NCBI GenBank assembly: GCA_009843635.1
Contig: VYDB01000130.1
Span: 1-63,927 of the forward strand
DNA: 63,927 nt
Direction of reading: 5' to 3'
DNA from: Gammaproteobacteria bacterium
GTDB lineage: Bacteria; Pseudomonadota; Gammaproteobacteria; Pseudomonadales; Azotimanducaceae
The notes under the pieces: model-generated
What the model was told of the DNA's origin: nothing
Databases searched by the model: none
What the model saw: only the letters and a program-made list of their open reading frames with translations
Made by a program: the position numbers and the translations under genes
Shown here: one piece after another, positions 36,569 through 45,718 of the stretch
How the letters are laid out: every line of letters starts with the position of its first letter
Numbering within the stretch: the stretch's first letter is position 1

Positions 36569-37875
36569 CCGGACCGCTTCCTACCCACACGATGCAGGGC
36601 GCGGCCTAGGTCGGCCACCAAGTCGTCCGCGTCCTCAAGGCCGATCGACACGCGGATCAACCCTTCGCCGATGCCAGCCGCCTGCAGCGCCTTCGCATCC
36701 ATTCGGTGATGGGTGGTGCTCGCCGGATGAATGACCAAAGACTTGGCGTCGCCGACATTGGCCAAGTGGGAGAAGAGGTCAAGCGATTCGATCAAGGTCT
36801 TGCCCGCCTCCCGGCCACCGGCCACGGTGAAGCCAAACACCGCCCCGGCACCCTTGGGCAGCAGTTCGCGGGCCAGCGCATGATCCGGGTGGTCCGGCAA
36901 CCCTGGGTGGCTGACTGACTCCACCAAGGGATGGCTGGCCAAAAACTCCGCCACGCGCAGAGCATTGGACACATGCCGCGCCATGCGCAGCGGCAAGGTT
37001 TCCAGCCCCTGCAGGATCTGAAAGGCCGTCATCGGCGCCATGCAGGCGCCGAAGTCGCGAATGCCCTCCTTGCGAGCCCGCGTGATGAAAGCCGCGGGGC
37101 CGAACTCTTCGCCAAACACCAGATCGTGAAACCCAACGTAAGGGTCGTTGATGGTGGGAAACGGGCCGCTCTCCCAATCGAACGCGCCGCCATCGACGAG
37201 CAGGCCGCCGATCACCACCCCGTGGCCGCTGAGGAACTTGGTGGCCGAATGCATGACCAAGTCGGCGCCCAGCCGAATGGGCTGGCATAGGTAGGGGGTG
37301 GCGAAGGTGGCGTCAACCAGCAACGGCAAGCTGCGCTGGTGAGCCACCTCGGCCACCGCCGGCACATTGAGCACTTCCAGGCCCGGGTTGCCAAGTATTT
37401 CTCCAAACACCAGCCGGGTGTCAGGCCGAATGGCGGCGGCAAAGGCGGCGGGATCCCGCGGATCCACGAAGGTGGTTTCGATGCCGAAGCGCGGCAGGGT
37501 GTACTCGAGCAGGTTGTGGGTGCCGCCGTAGAGCGACCGACTGGAGACGATGTGGTCGCCCGCCGAGCAGATGGTCGCCACGGCGAGGTGCATGGCGGCC
37601 TGGCCACTGGCGGTGGCAATGGCGCCCACGCCGCCGTCGAGCGCCGCAATGCGCTCCTCGAGCACCGCGTTGGTCGGGTTGGACAGGCGTGAATAGACGT
37701 GGCCAGCCCGTTCGATGTTGAATAGCCCAGCCGCAAAGTCCGAATCCGGGAACACGAAGGAGGCGGACTGGTAGATCGGCGTCGCCCGCGCCCCGGTGGC
37801 GGGGTCCGGCGCTTGCCCGGCGTGCAGGGAAAGGGTGTCGAAGCCGATGGTGCCGGGACTCTTGTGGTTGCTCAT
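36565..37875 (-). CDS. metY: O-acetylhomoserine sulfhydrylase-like PLP enzyme (MetY family)
   Basis: A 436-residue Cys/Met-metabolism PLP enzyme. The N-terminus GFDTLSLHAGQAPDPATGARATPIYQ is characteristic of MetY-like proteins. GQAAMHLA holds the cofactor phosphate and MHSATKFLSGHG contains the Schiff-base lysine. These enzymes join a sulfur donor to O-acetylhomoserine to make homocysteine. The ATG at 37875 overlaps the thioesterase stop by 4 bases; the frame runs open upstream but overlaps that gene. O-succinylhomoserine use cannot be excluded. Confidence 0.86.
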   Translation of the reverse strand: MSNHKSPGTIGFDTLSLHAGQAPDPATGARATPIYQSASFVFPDSDFAAGLFNIERAGHVYSRLSNPTNAVLEERIAALDGGVGAIATASGQAAMHLAVATICSAGDHIVSSRSLYGGTHNLLEYTLPRFGIETTFVDPRDPAAFAAAIRPDTRLVFGEILGNPGLEVLNVPAVAEVAHQRSLPLLVDATFATPYLCQPIRLGADLVMHSATKFLSGHGVVIGGLLVDGGAFDWESGPFPTINDPYVGFHDLVFGEEFGPAAFITRARKEGIRDFGACMAPMTAFQILQGLETLPLRMARHVSNALRVAEFLASHPLVESVSHPGLPDHPDHALARELLPKGAGAVFGFTVAGGREAGKTLIESLDLFSHLANVGDAKSLVIHPASTTHHRMDAKALQAAGIGEGLIRVSIGLEDADDLVADLGRALHRVGRKRSG

Positions 37876-38327
37876 TGTTGACTGCGCCCTTCCGGTTGAG
37901 GCTCGGGTGTCGTCATGAAGCTCGCCGTGGCCTCCGCGACCAAGGCGCCGCTGTCCTGGCGGATGATCCGACCCGCCATCTGCGCGAGGCGTCCCTTGCG
38001 CTTCAGGCAACGACCCTCCAAGCGCACCGCAGCGCCGATCGGCAGTTCCGCTCGGTAGCGGATGTCCGCCTTGGCGGTATAGCAAACGATGCCTTTCAGC
38101 CAAAGCCAATTGGCCATGACGTCATCGAGCAGGCTGAACACGATGCCGCCGTGGGTGACGTTGCTGTAGCCGGCGTGCCGTTCATCCGGCGTGAATTCCG
38201 CCAAGCACAGATCGTCTTCCAAGCGGAAGCGGACCTTGAGGCCAATCGGATTGTCGGGGCCGCACACGAAACAACGATGGCCTTGGCGAACTCGGGGCAT
38301 GGGACGACTTTGAGGCGAACGATGCAT
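37872..38327 (-). CDS. PaaI-type thioesterase (hotdog)
   Basis: A 151-residue single hotdog-domain protein. The CFVCGPDNPIGLKVRF start is characteristic of one PaaI-type group, and HAGYSNVTHGGIVFSLLDDVM carries the conserved HGG...D active-site helix. Such enzymes hydrolyse acyl-CoA esters. An in-frame ATG at 38339 is also possible. Starts only about 20 bases from the divergent Nudix gene, so their promoters must overlap coding sequence. Confidence 0.82.
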   Translation of the reverse strand: MHRSPQSRPMPRVRQGHRCFVCGPDNPIGLKVRFRLEDDLCLAEFTPDERHAGYSNVTHGGIVFSLLDDVMANWLWLKGIVCYTAKADIRYRAELPIGAAVRLEGRCLKRKGRLAQMAGRIIRQDSGALVAEATASFMTTPEPQPEGRSQQ

Positions 38328-38348
38328 CAAGGTTAACATCCCCTTCCC

Positions 38349-38957
38349 GTGATTGATCTGCCCAGCATCCGTCGGCGCCTTGCTGGCCACCGAGGTGATA
38401 CCGTCATCCCCGGACGCCGTACCCGGCAAGCGGCCGTGGCCGTCATTCTACGGGAGCAGAAAGGTCAAACCGAAGTCCTTTTCATCAAGCGGGCGGAGAA
38501 GGCGGGCGATCCCTGGTCCGGCCAGATGGCCTTCCCCGGTGGCCACCGGGAAGGAGCCGACGCTGACCTCAAGGCGGCGGCGATTCGCGAAACGCTTGAA
38601 GAAATCGGTCTCGACCTCGCCGCCAGCGAGTACCTTGGCGCCCTCGACCACCACTATGCCGCACCTCGGGGCCCGCGCTTGGACATGCTGATCGCACCAC
38701 ACGTCTTCGTCCTCGAAGGCGACCCCAGCTTCAAACTCAACTACGAAGTGGCGGAAGTGGTCTGGGCGCCGCTCGACTCCTTGGTGGCCAACGGCCTGCA
38801 CGACACCGAAACCCTGCCCATTGAGGGAGAGCCCACGGTGTTCAATGGCTACCGGCTCACCGGGGGCCACTTCGTCTGGGGGTTGACCTACCGCATGCTC
38901 AAGGACTTCTTCCTGACCCTGAACCCCGATTGGCCGCCGCCGGCGGAGGCCAGCTAG
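38349..38957 (+). CDS. Nudix hydrolase, CoA pyrophosphatase-like
   Basis: A 202-residue Nudix protein. The Nudix box reads GGHREGADADLKAAAIRETLEEIGL (split across residues 58-82), with the REtxEE core intact. The preceding WSGQMAFPGG and the length fit the CoA diphosphatase group (NudL-type). The first Glu of the box is Asp here, as in several members of that group. The start is GTG. Ends 4 bases inside the convergent Hsp70-like gene. Confidence 0.84.
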   Translation: MIDLPSIRRRLAGHRGDTVIPGRRTRQAAVAVILREQKGQTEVLFIKRAEKAGDPWSGQMAFPGGHREGADADLKAAAIRETLEEIGLDLAASEYLGALDHHYAAPRGPRLDMLIAPHVFVLEGDPSFKLNYEVAEVVWAPLDSLVANGLHDTETLPIEGEPTVFNGYRLTGGHFVWGLTYRMLKDFFLTLNPDWPPPAEAS

Positions 38958-40357
38958 TCGGCTGAACAATAGTCCGCGATGGCCAATCCGGCGGCAACGC
39001 TGGTGAATGGATCCTGCTCCACCACCCGCCCGGGGAAGCGCTCATCGAGGATGCGCCGCACGGCGGGGATCAGGTTGGAGCCCCCGGTGCGCAGCACGAT
39101 GTCCACATCGGCAGCGGCTACGCCCGCCCGGGCCAAGGTTTCGTCAAGGGCCGCGCCAAAGGCCGCCAACGGTTCGGCGATCAGCGTTTCAAATTGCGGG
39201 CGGGTCAGCTCCACCTGCACGTCAATCTCGGGAACGTCCAGCACCGCCTTCGGCTTCTTCGACAGCTCCGCCTTGAAGGCCTTGATGGACTGAAACACGA
39301 GATAGCCGAGGTTGCGCCGGATGAGTTCGTGCAGGCGGCCGAACTTGCGCCCGCCGGGTCCGCCCTGGGCGATGCAGTCCATCACCGCGGTGGTGTACCT
39401 GTTCTGGTTGAGCGTGTAGCCGACGGTCCAGTTGAGCAGCAATTGCTCGTAGTCCTCGAAGGGGAAGCGGGTCTCGATGTCGCGGCTCATGCCCCGCCGA
39501 CGCCAGACCTCGCCCTTGCCAAGCAGGGGAAAGAGCAGTTCCCGGAACAGCAACTGGTCGATGCGGTCGCCGCCGAGGGCGATGCCGTGGGTGGTGGCCA
39601 CGTCAAAGCGGTCGCCACGCCGATGCAGCACGCAGAAGTCCAAGGTGCCGCCACCGAAGTCCACGGTCAGCAGGCACTCACCATCAAGCCCTGGTTGGCC
39701 GTGCAGATAGCGCACCGCGGCAGCAACGGGTTCGGCGTAGGGCCGCTGGTCGTGGATGCCCGCATGGCGGCAAGCCTCGCCCAAGCGGGCCAAGGCCGTG
39801 CGGTTGCGATGCGGTTCGCGCCCCTCGAAGTTGACCGGGTGGCCGACGTGGGCACGGACGCAGTTCTCCACGCCAGCATGCCGGATTCGCTTGCGGATGT
39901 GCAGCAGTATCGGGGTGATCAGCGCAACCACTCGGAACGGGTGATCGAACACCATCAACCGCCGGGTCCGCTCGTCGCCCAACAGGCGCTTCATGCCGCG
40001 GAACAGCCGGCCCTGCAGGCCGCTGTCAATCAGCGGCTGGCCGTAGATCGCCTTGGTCGCCGTCTCGAGGGGCGCTGGATTTTGCGAGTCGCCATGCTGG
40101 ACGAATTCAGACTCGGTGCCGATGACCTCGGGAATGAACTCGACGGTGCGGCCGGCGTTGCCGGCCAGGTATCGGTCGATGGCCTGCTGGCCGACGCAAG
40201 CCTGCAAGGCACGGTCGATGTAGGTGGCCGACGGCATGATCGGCGCTCCATCTTCGAGGCCGACGAATTCAAGCCGCTCCCCGTCAAAAACGGCAGCGGT
40301 GGAGTTGGTCGTGCCGAAATCGATCCCAACGCCGAGTGCTCTCCCGGCAACGCTCAC
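38954..40357 (-). CDS. Hsp70 family protein, YegD-like
   Basis: A 467-residue Hsp70/actin-fold ATPase. The phosphate loops are [14 protein letters not shown] (10-23) and [10 protein letters not shown], and the adenosine motif is near [15 protein letters not shown]. The protein ends soon after the ATPase domain and lacks the usual substrate-binding beta domain, as in YegD-like proteins. The GTG start overlaps the msrA stop by 4 bases, so the two are probably coupled. Its partner or substrate is not known. Confidence 0.9.
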   Translation of the reverse strand: MSVAGRALGVGIDFGTTNSTAAVFDGERLEFVGLEDGAPIMPSATYIDRALQACVGQQAIDRYLAGNAGRTVEFIPEVIGTESEFVQHGDSQNPAPLETATKAIYGQPLIDSGLQGRLFRGMKRLLGDERTRRLMVFDHPFRVVALITPILLHIRKRIRHAGVENCVRAHVGHPVNFEGREPHRNRTALARLGEACRHAGIHDQRPYAEPVAAAVRYLHGQPGLDGECLLTVDFGGGTLDFCVLHRRGDRFDVATTHGIALGGDRIDQLLFRELLFPLLGKGEVWRRRGMSRDIETRFPFEDYEQLLLNWTVGYTLNQNRYTTAVMDCIAQGGPGGRKFGRLHELIRRNLGYLVFQSIKAFKAELSKKPKAVLDVPEIDVQVELTRPQFETLIAEPLAAFGAALDETLARAGVAAADVDIVLRTGGSNLIPAVRRILDERFPGRVVEQDPFTSVAAGLAIADYCSAD

Positions 40358-41004
40358 CCGCCGGCAGCCACCTTGGACACTTCGAAGCAGGTGACGCCCG
40401 TGCCGCCGAGACCGCAGTAGCCATTGGGCACCTTGGCCAGGTACTGCTGATGGTAGGCTTCGGCGTAGTAGAACGGCGGTGCGGCCTTGATTTCGGTGGT
40501 GATCGCGCCGTACCCCGCCGCCATCAGCGCCTCCTGATACCGTTCACGGGAGGCCAAGGCAGCTTCAAGGTCCTCGCCCAAGTAGATGGCCGACCGATAC
40601 TGAGTGCCGACATCGTTGCCCTGCCGCATGCCTTGGGTGGGGTCGTGGCCCTCCCAAAACACCTTCAGCAGTTCGTCAAGGCCCACCTCCTGCGGGTCGT
40701 GGACCACGAGCACCGCCTCGGTATGCCCGGTCAGCCCCGAACAGACCTCTTCATAGGTCGGATTGGGGGTAAAGCCGCCAGCGTAGCCAACGGCGGTGGT
40801 GAACACCCCCTTGGTCTGCCAGAACAGGCGCTCCGCCCCCCAAAAGCAGCCCATGCCGAAGACGGCTTGGCGCAAGCCGTCTGGGTAAGGGCCAACCAGC
40901 GGATGGCCATTGACGAAGTGCTTGGCAGGAACCGGCATTCGCTCAGCGCGGCCCGGCAGCGCCCGCTCGGCTGTTGGCAGCCGCAACTTGAGTTGGAAAG
41001 CCAT
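40354..41004 (-). CDS. msrA: peptide-methionine (S)-S-oxide reductase
   Basis: A 216-residue MsrA. The active-site motif GCFWGAE places the nucleophilic cysteine at Cys53, and [19 protein letters not shown] and [11 protein letters not shown] follow. It repairs methionine sulfoxide in proteins using thioredoxin. An exact AAGGAGG lies upstream of the ATG at 41004, which decides the start. The N-terminal 40 residues before the core resemble the long MsrA form of E. coli. The next gene overlaps by 4 bases. Confidence 0.94.
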   Translation of the reverse strand: MAFQLKLRLPTAERALPGRAERMPVPAKHFVNGHPLVGPYPDGLRQAVFGMGCFWGAERLFWQTKGVFTTAVGYAGGFTPNPTYEEVCSGLTGHTEAVLVVHDPQEVGLDELLKVFWEGHDPTQGMRQGNDVGTQYRSAIYLGEDLEAALASRERYQEALMAAGYGAITTEIKAAPPFYYAEAYHQQYLAKVPNGYCGLGGTGVTCFEVSKVAAGG

Positions 41005-41085
41005 CAGCCATCCTCCTTCAAACGAAACAGCGGCATCATATAAGAGTCCGGGCAACAGTTCACAATTCATGCCAAACTCGCACGC

Positions 41086-41142
41086 GGAGTTTCGCGATAG
41101 CGAAACTCCAATCGAACTTTGGCCCCCAAGGGCCAAAGTTCG
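41086..41142. repeat. palindromic repeat pair between msrA and the Sel1 lipoprotein gene
   Basis: GGAGTTTCG/CGAAACTCC (41086-41109, loop CGATAG) is followed at once by a 13-base perfect stem, CGAACTTTGGCCC with GGGCCAAAGTTCG (41113-41125 with 41130-41142, loop CCAA). The first hairpin is a copy of those at 4213 and 8136; the second is unique in the window. The promoters of the two divergent genes must lie around it. Confidence 0.85.
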
Positions 41143-41183
41143 CGATGGCACGAAATTCAAAAAGGGTGCTATAAAGGGGCGCC

Positions 41184-42827
41184 ATGCTTTCCTCCGCCCT
41201 CAGATTGACGCTTTGTCTCCTAGCGCTGCTGTGTGGTTGCCAATCGGCACCCCCAATAGCGGCGGGCGCCGCCGTGGACGAGGGTTCCGGGCCTTTCGCC
41301 GCCGCCCAGCTTCGGGCCGAGTTCCTAGCTGGCGACGACCTGCCCAAACGCATGGATCGGCTGATTGAACTCGAAAGCGAAGCCATCAAGCTCGTGGAAT
41401 ACGAGCCGCTCAAGCTCGGCGCCATTGGCAGCGCCATCCTTGATCTGAATCCTGGAAGCCTAGTCGGCCACCATGTGCTGCAACGATTCTATGATCACGT
41501 GGATGCGGCGGAGACAGCCAGCGAGCACGGCGCTTGGGCGGATGCGGTCAAGGCGGCCATGTCGGCGGGCGGGACGGGTGCCAACGACGCCCCCTTCGGG
41601 GCCGTGACGCCGATCGAGGCGCAGATTTTCCTGCGCTTGGAAGGCCTCTCCCCGGTGGGCGCGATCTATCAGTCCAATGAGGCGGCGCCGTTGATGATGA
41701 TGGTGCAGGGCCGACCCGACCGAGGCCCCCTGCGAGTCCTGCACTTCACGCTGCAGGGCATTTACCGCGCCGCCGAGCACGGGTTTGCGGAGGTGGCGGG
41801 CGAAGCCGCGTTTTCGCCTCTGGCACTCATGGGATTGCTGGCCCGGCAAGGCGACCCGGCGGCGCAAACCGCGGTGGGCGCGCTGCTGCTTAGCCGCGAC
41901 CGCACGGAAGACGCCATCGGCTGGCTGCAGGCCGGATCGCGCTTTGACAACGTCATCGCCAACAACATCCTAGCCCGCATTCATTGGAAAAGGGCCAATC
42001 AGTCCGACCCAGGGGATGAGCGACAGGCGGCGCTCGACGAATCGCTCGACAACTACCTGCAGGCCATCGCGCTCGGCTCCTCCGAGGCCATGTACGCGCT
42101 CGGCGCGCTCTACCTGAGCGGCGCTTTCGGCGGCGACAACGCGGAAACGGCAATCCCGCTCCTCAAGCAGGCCGCCGATCTCAGCAACAGCGACGCCCTG
42201 CTCTACCTGGCCCATCTGCACTACGCGGGCAACAAGGTGGCGAAGGACCGGAAGCAGGCTGAAGACTACTTCGTCCGCGCCGCCGCCCTCAACAACGAAG
42301 CCGCCAGACTAAGCTACGCCCGCTACCTGATGCGCGAGCGCGGTGCTGGAGATTCCCGCACAGTGGCTTGGCTTGAGGAGACGGTCGAGGACACGGCCAA
42401 CCCGGAAGCCATGCTGATGCTCGGCAATCTCCACGCCCGGGGCGTTGCCACCGAGCAGAACCTGCGCGTCGCCTATCGATGGTACCGGGACGCCGCCAAG
42501 GCGGGTACGGACAACGCCCAAATTGTCAACGAGGTGGCTTGGACGCTGGCCGTGTCGGACCTTAAGCGCCTGCGCCGCGGGCGCTTCGCCAATCGCATCA
42601 TGACTAGGATGATGGAAAGCAACGAGCAGGCCCGCTCGCAGCCCGAGTACCTAGACACCTGGGCGGCCACCTACGCCGCCACCGGCAACTTCCGCGAAGC
42701 GGTGCGCCTGCAGGAATTGGCCCTGCAGGAAGCCATCCACGCCGACCGGGACGACGTAATTGACATTCTGCAGCAGCATCTCGATCTCTTCCTGGCCGGT
42801 AAGCCGGTGATCGAGCCCGCGCCCTAA
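41184..42827 (+). CDS. Sel1-repeat (TPR-like) lipoprotein
   Basis: A 547-residue predicted lipoprotein: a hydrophobic signal ends in LLCGC, with the lipidated cysteine at Cys19. From about residue 210 to 440 come degenerate Sel1/TPR repeats (for example [51 protein letters not shown]), which form a helical solenoid for protein binding. AAGGGG precedes the ATG. Sel1 lipoproteins often serve in envelope assembly or signalling, but no partner is evident; mnmH follows 29 bases later in the same direction. Confidence 0.83.
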   Translation: MLSSALRLTLCLLALLCGCQSAPPIAAGAAVDEGSGPFAAAQLRAEFLAGDDLPKRMDRLIELESEAIKLVEYEPLKLGAIGSAILDLNPGSLVGHHVLQRFYDHVDAAETASEHGAWADAVKAAMSAGGTGANDAPFGAVTPIEAQIFLRLEGLSPVGAIYQSNEAAPLMMMVQGRPDRGPLRVLHFTLQGIYRAAEHGFAEVAGEAAFSPLALMGLLARQGDPAAQTAVGALLLSRDRTEDAIGWLQAGSRFDNVIANNILARIHWKRANQSDPGDERQAALDESLDNYLQAIALGSSEAMYALGALYLSGAFGGDNAETAIPLLKQAADLSNSDALLYLAHLHYAGNKVAKDRKQAEDYFVRAAALNNEAARLSYARYLMRERGAGDSRTVAWLEETVEDTANPEAMLMLGNLHARGVATEQNLRVAYRWYRDAAKAGTDNAQIVNEVAWTLAVSDLKRLRRGRFANRIMTRMMESNEQARSQPEYLDTWAATYAATGNFREAVRLQELALQEAIHADRDDVIDILQQHLDLFLAGKPVIEPAP

Positions 42828-42856
42828 GCGCACGCGGCCGACGCACCTAATCGGCT

Positions 42857-43963
42857 ATGACCCCATCCGACCTGCTGGCCCTCGACGTGCCCCTGATTGA
42901 CCTGCGCGCACCGGCGGAGTTCGCTCGGGGCGCCTTTCCATGCGCCGTCAACAAACCGCTGTTGACCGACGATGAGCGGGCGGAGATTGGCACCTTGCAC
43001 AAGCGCCGCGGACGGGATGCGGCCATTCGCAAGGGCTACGAATTGGTTGCGGGCCCGGTCCGCGACGCCCGCATCAAGAGCTGGACGGACTTTCTCACCC
43101 GCCATCCCGAGGCTTGGATCTACTGCTGGCGCGGCGGATTGCGTTCCGCCATTGCGCAATCCTGGCTGCGCGAAGCCGGCTGGAACGCGCTGCGGGTCGA
43201 AGGCGGCTACAAGCGGCTGCGCCAAACCTGTCTCGATGTGTTCGAAGCCTTGGCGCCGGCCGACGCATCGGCATCGACCGGTGCCGCGGGGTCGGGCGCC
43301 GATCCGGTCCGAGCCAAGCGCTGGCTGGTGTTGGCAGGACGCACCGGCGTCGGCAAAACCAAGGTCATCGAGACGCTGCCCGACGCGATCGACCTCGAAG
43401 CCCTCGCACGGCATCGCGGCTCCGCCTTCGGCGGCCACGGCGGTGGGCAGCCGACGCCCATCGCCTTCGAGAACGCCTTGGCCATCGACACCCTCAAGCA
43501 TCGCGGCCCGCGCCTGATCGTCGAGGACGAGAGCCGCACCATTGGGCGCCTTGCCCTGCCCCAATTCTGGCACGCCCGCATGCAGCAAGCGCCCGTCGTG
43601 CTGCTCGAAGCGCCTTTGCCTATGCGCATCGCCCACATTCGTGCCGAGTACGTTGATGAACCCCTTGCCAACGGCACCTCCGAAGAGGCGCTGCTCACCC
43701 GGCACCAAGCGGCGCTAGACCGCATTGAGAAGCGCTTGGGCCACCAACGGCACGCCGAAGTTGGCGAGGCGCTGAAGGCAGGGTTCAGCCGGGGCGATCA
43801 CGAAGGCTGGATTGAGCGGCTGCTGACTTGGTACTACGACCCGATGTACGACTATCAACTCAAGACCAAGCAGCGACGCGTGGAGTTTCGCGGCGGGCGG
43901 GCGGCGGTGAGGGCCTATCTTCAGGACAGTGCCGACATCAACTCGCCGCAGCCGCCGCGCTGA
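42857..43963 (+). CDS. mnmH: tRNA 2-selenouridine synthase
   Basis: A 368-residue MnmH (SelU/YbbB). The N-terminal rhodanese domain has the catalytic Cys90 in IYCWRGGLRSA, and the second domain carries the P-loop GRTGVGKT (161-168). The enzyme replaces sulfur of 2-thiouridine at tRNA position 34 with selenium, via a geranylated intermediate, using selenophosphate from SelD. No selD is in this window, so selenium use by this organism is not proved here. The 3' end overlaps the convergent acyltransferase gene by 26 bases. Confidence 0.9.
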   Translation: MTPSDLLALDVPLIDLRAPAEFARGAFPCAVNKPLLTDDERAEIGTLHKRRGRDAAIRKGYELVAGPVRDARIKSWTDFLTRHPEAWIYCWRGGLRSAIAQSWLREAGWNALRVEGGYKRLRQTCLDVFEALAPADASASTGAAGSGADPVRAKRWLVLAGRTGVGKTKVIETLPDAIDLEALARHRGSAFGGHGGGQPTPIAFENALAIDTLKHRGPRLIVEDESRTIGRLALPQFWHARMQQAPVVLLEAPLPMRIAHIRAEYVDEPLANGTSEEALLTRHQAALDRIEKRLGHQRHAEVGEALKAGFSRGDHEGWIERLLTWYYDPMYDYQLKTKQRRVEFRGGRAAVRAYLQDSADINSPQPPR

Positions 43964-44780
43964 GGCGCTCATCCTTGAGCCGCCAGCGCTCCTCAAGCCA
44001 TTCCAGTGGCCCGGCATCGAGCACTTCACCTAGGGGAAAACGGCGCACCGTCATCGTCACCGGCCCGCCGGCACCGCCGAGAAAAGCCCAAAAGGCAGCG
44101 GAGCGCCCGTATTGGATGGTGATGTCAAGGACCGGGGGACGGAGCGAAGCTAAGGCCTCGACGATGGCCGTTAAGCCGCCTGCCCGAGGGCGCAGCAAGT
44201 GCCGGTGCGGACTCATAGAAAGCCGCCGCTTGGCCTCGCTGAATCGGGTGCCTTCGGCGAACGTGAGCATCGCCGCCGGCGCCTCCAACAACACGGCGCA
44301 AGCTTGGCGAACCCGCTCCCGGTCCTGACGCCGACGATCCTCGGCGGAGCCGCCGACACGCCCTCGGCGGCGCATAATGGGAAAATCGAAAGCCATCATG
44401 ATGAGTCCCAACACCGGAATGTAGGCGAGTTCCCGCTTGCACAGGAACTTGATGACCGGCCCGCGCCGGACGATGGCGCTCTGCAGCAGGAAGATATCCG
44501 CCCACGACTGGTGGTTGGCGACCAGGATGCAGGCCGACTCAGGATCGAGATCCAAGCGCGGACGGCACCAGCGGGCACCGGATATCCGCGTGAGCCACCA
44601 GTCGTCGAACGCCACCGCGCTGCGGTAGATGCCACAACTCACGCGGTGGGCGGCGGGCCGGGCCTTGGGCACCAACAGGCGAACCACCAACACTGCAAGC
44701 AGCGGCGCACACCAAAACAGCAGGTTGAGGGACACCGCGACAAAGGCGGCAAGGGCCTTGAGATGTTGTACGGGAGTCAC
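43938..44780 (-). CDS. lysophospholipid acyltransferase family protein (1-acylglycerol-3-phosphate-like)
   Basis: A 280-residue membrane acyltransferase. The N-terminal hydrophobic region is followed by block I VANHQSWADIFLL (HX4D: His, Asp) and block III FAEGTRFSEAKR, both conserved in PlsC-like enzymes. It probably transfers acyl chains to a lysophospholipid or related acceptor at the inner membrane. The GTG start lies 2 bases after the DUF1295 gene stop, so the two form an operon. The C-terminus overlaps mnmH. Confidence 0.84.
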   Translation of the reverse strand: MTPVQHLKALAAFVAVSLNLLFWCAPLLAVLVVRLLVPKARPAAHRVSCGIYRSAVAFDDWWLTRISGARWCRPRLDLDPESACILVANHQSWADIFLLQSAIVRRGPVIKFLCKRELAYIPVLGLIMMAFDFPIMRRRGRVGGSAEDRRRQDRERVRQACAVLLEAPAAMLTFAEGTRFSEAKRRLSMSPHRHLLRPRAGGLTAIVEALASLRPPVLDITIQYGRSAAFWAFLGGAGGPVTMTVRRFPLGEVLDAGPLEWLEERWRLKDERLSAAAAAS

Positions 44781-44782
44781 GC

Positions 44783-45664
44783 CTAGGATTTGGGCCTCCG
44801 CTTGGGGCGGCGCGGAACGAGAGCTGGGGTGCGGGCCAGATAGTCCCGGTATTCCGGATCTTCGCCCCAACGCCTCTGGCCGCTCGCCCCCAGCATGCGC
44901 ACGCCGCTGATTCGCGTCAGCAGCAAGACGATGAACAGCGGTGAAGCGAGCGTCAACAGCGCCCAGCCCTGCAGCGCGGGCCATGCAGCCACGGCGATGC
45001 CCACCCAAAGCAGAATTTCGCCAAAGTAGTTGGGATGCCGGCACCAAGCCCAAAGCCCGCTGGTAATGAATCGTTCGGCGTTGGCGACCTGGCTGCGAAA
45101 ACGCCGCTTTTGTTCGTCCGCCGCCACCTCGATGGCGAAGCCGAGCCCCCAGAGGACAACGCCGGTGATCAGAAAGCCATCAGCAGGCACGCGCGATGAG
45201 GCGGTAATGGCAGCCAGCCCCGGCGCGAACGAGACCGTCACCCAAGCCCCTTGCAGGCTCCAGGTCATCAGAAAGGCTGCAAAGTCCTTCTTGATTCGGC
45301 TTAGGCGGCGGTCGAAGCCATCCCGGCGGATGCGCGCACTAAGGAAAAAACCCAAGCGCAACGCCCAGCATGCGACCAGCAAGGCGATGATGGTGGCCCG
45401 CGCATCCGGCGGCTCCGAGGCAGCGAGCGCGAACAGGGCTAGGCTCAGGAAGGTGAATGAGCCGGTCAGGTCGTAGTACCGTTCGCTCTGTGCCAAGTAC
45501 GCCGGCACGAAGGCCAGCCACTGGATCGCGAAAGCCAGCACAACGCAAAGCGCGAACACGGGAATGCCGGCCAAGCAGTCGCCGCCGTCACTGCCCGCCA
45601 GCGCCAGCAAGGCGCCCAATCCCGTCGCGCCCAGCACGCCGATCCAAGGAATGGCTTTGTTCAC
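44783..45664 (-). CDS. DUF1295 membrane protein (steroid 5-alpha-reductase-like)
   Basis: A 293-residue protein with about seven helices. The C-terminal WCRHPNYFGEILLWVGIAV motif and PEYRDYLARTPALVPR tail match DUF1295 / steroid 5-alpha-reductase-like proteins, which use NADPH and membrane-embedded substrates. GTG at 45664 (VNKAIPWIG) is taken as the start; an upstream TTG at 45700 is possible. In an operon with the acyltransferase, suggesting a lipid-related role (inference). Confidence 0.82.
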   Translation of the reverse strand: MNKAIPWIGVLGATGLGALLALAGSDGGDCLAGIPVFALCVVLAFAIQWLAFVPAYLAQSERYYDLTGSFTFLSLALFALAASEPPDARATIIALLVACWALRLGFFLSARIRRDGFDRRLSRIKKDFAAFLMTWSLQGAWVTVSFAPGLAAITASSRVPADGFLITGVVLWGLGFAIEVAADEQKRRFRSQVANAERFITSGLWAWCRHPNYFGEILLWVGIAVAAWPALQGWALLTLASPLFIVLLLTRISGVRMLGASGQRRWGEDPEYRDYLARTPALVPRRPKRRPKS

Positions 45665-45718
45665 CGGAGAAACTCGGCTCTTTGTAAGCCAACAGACCAA
45701 AGGTTTGCCACCATATCA

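Noticed and set aside
43890-43905. GAGTTTCGC in mnmH as another member of the hairpin family
   Set aside because: It is an ordinary coding stretch (VEFRGG) with no complementary arm.
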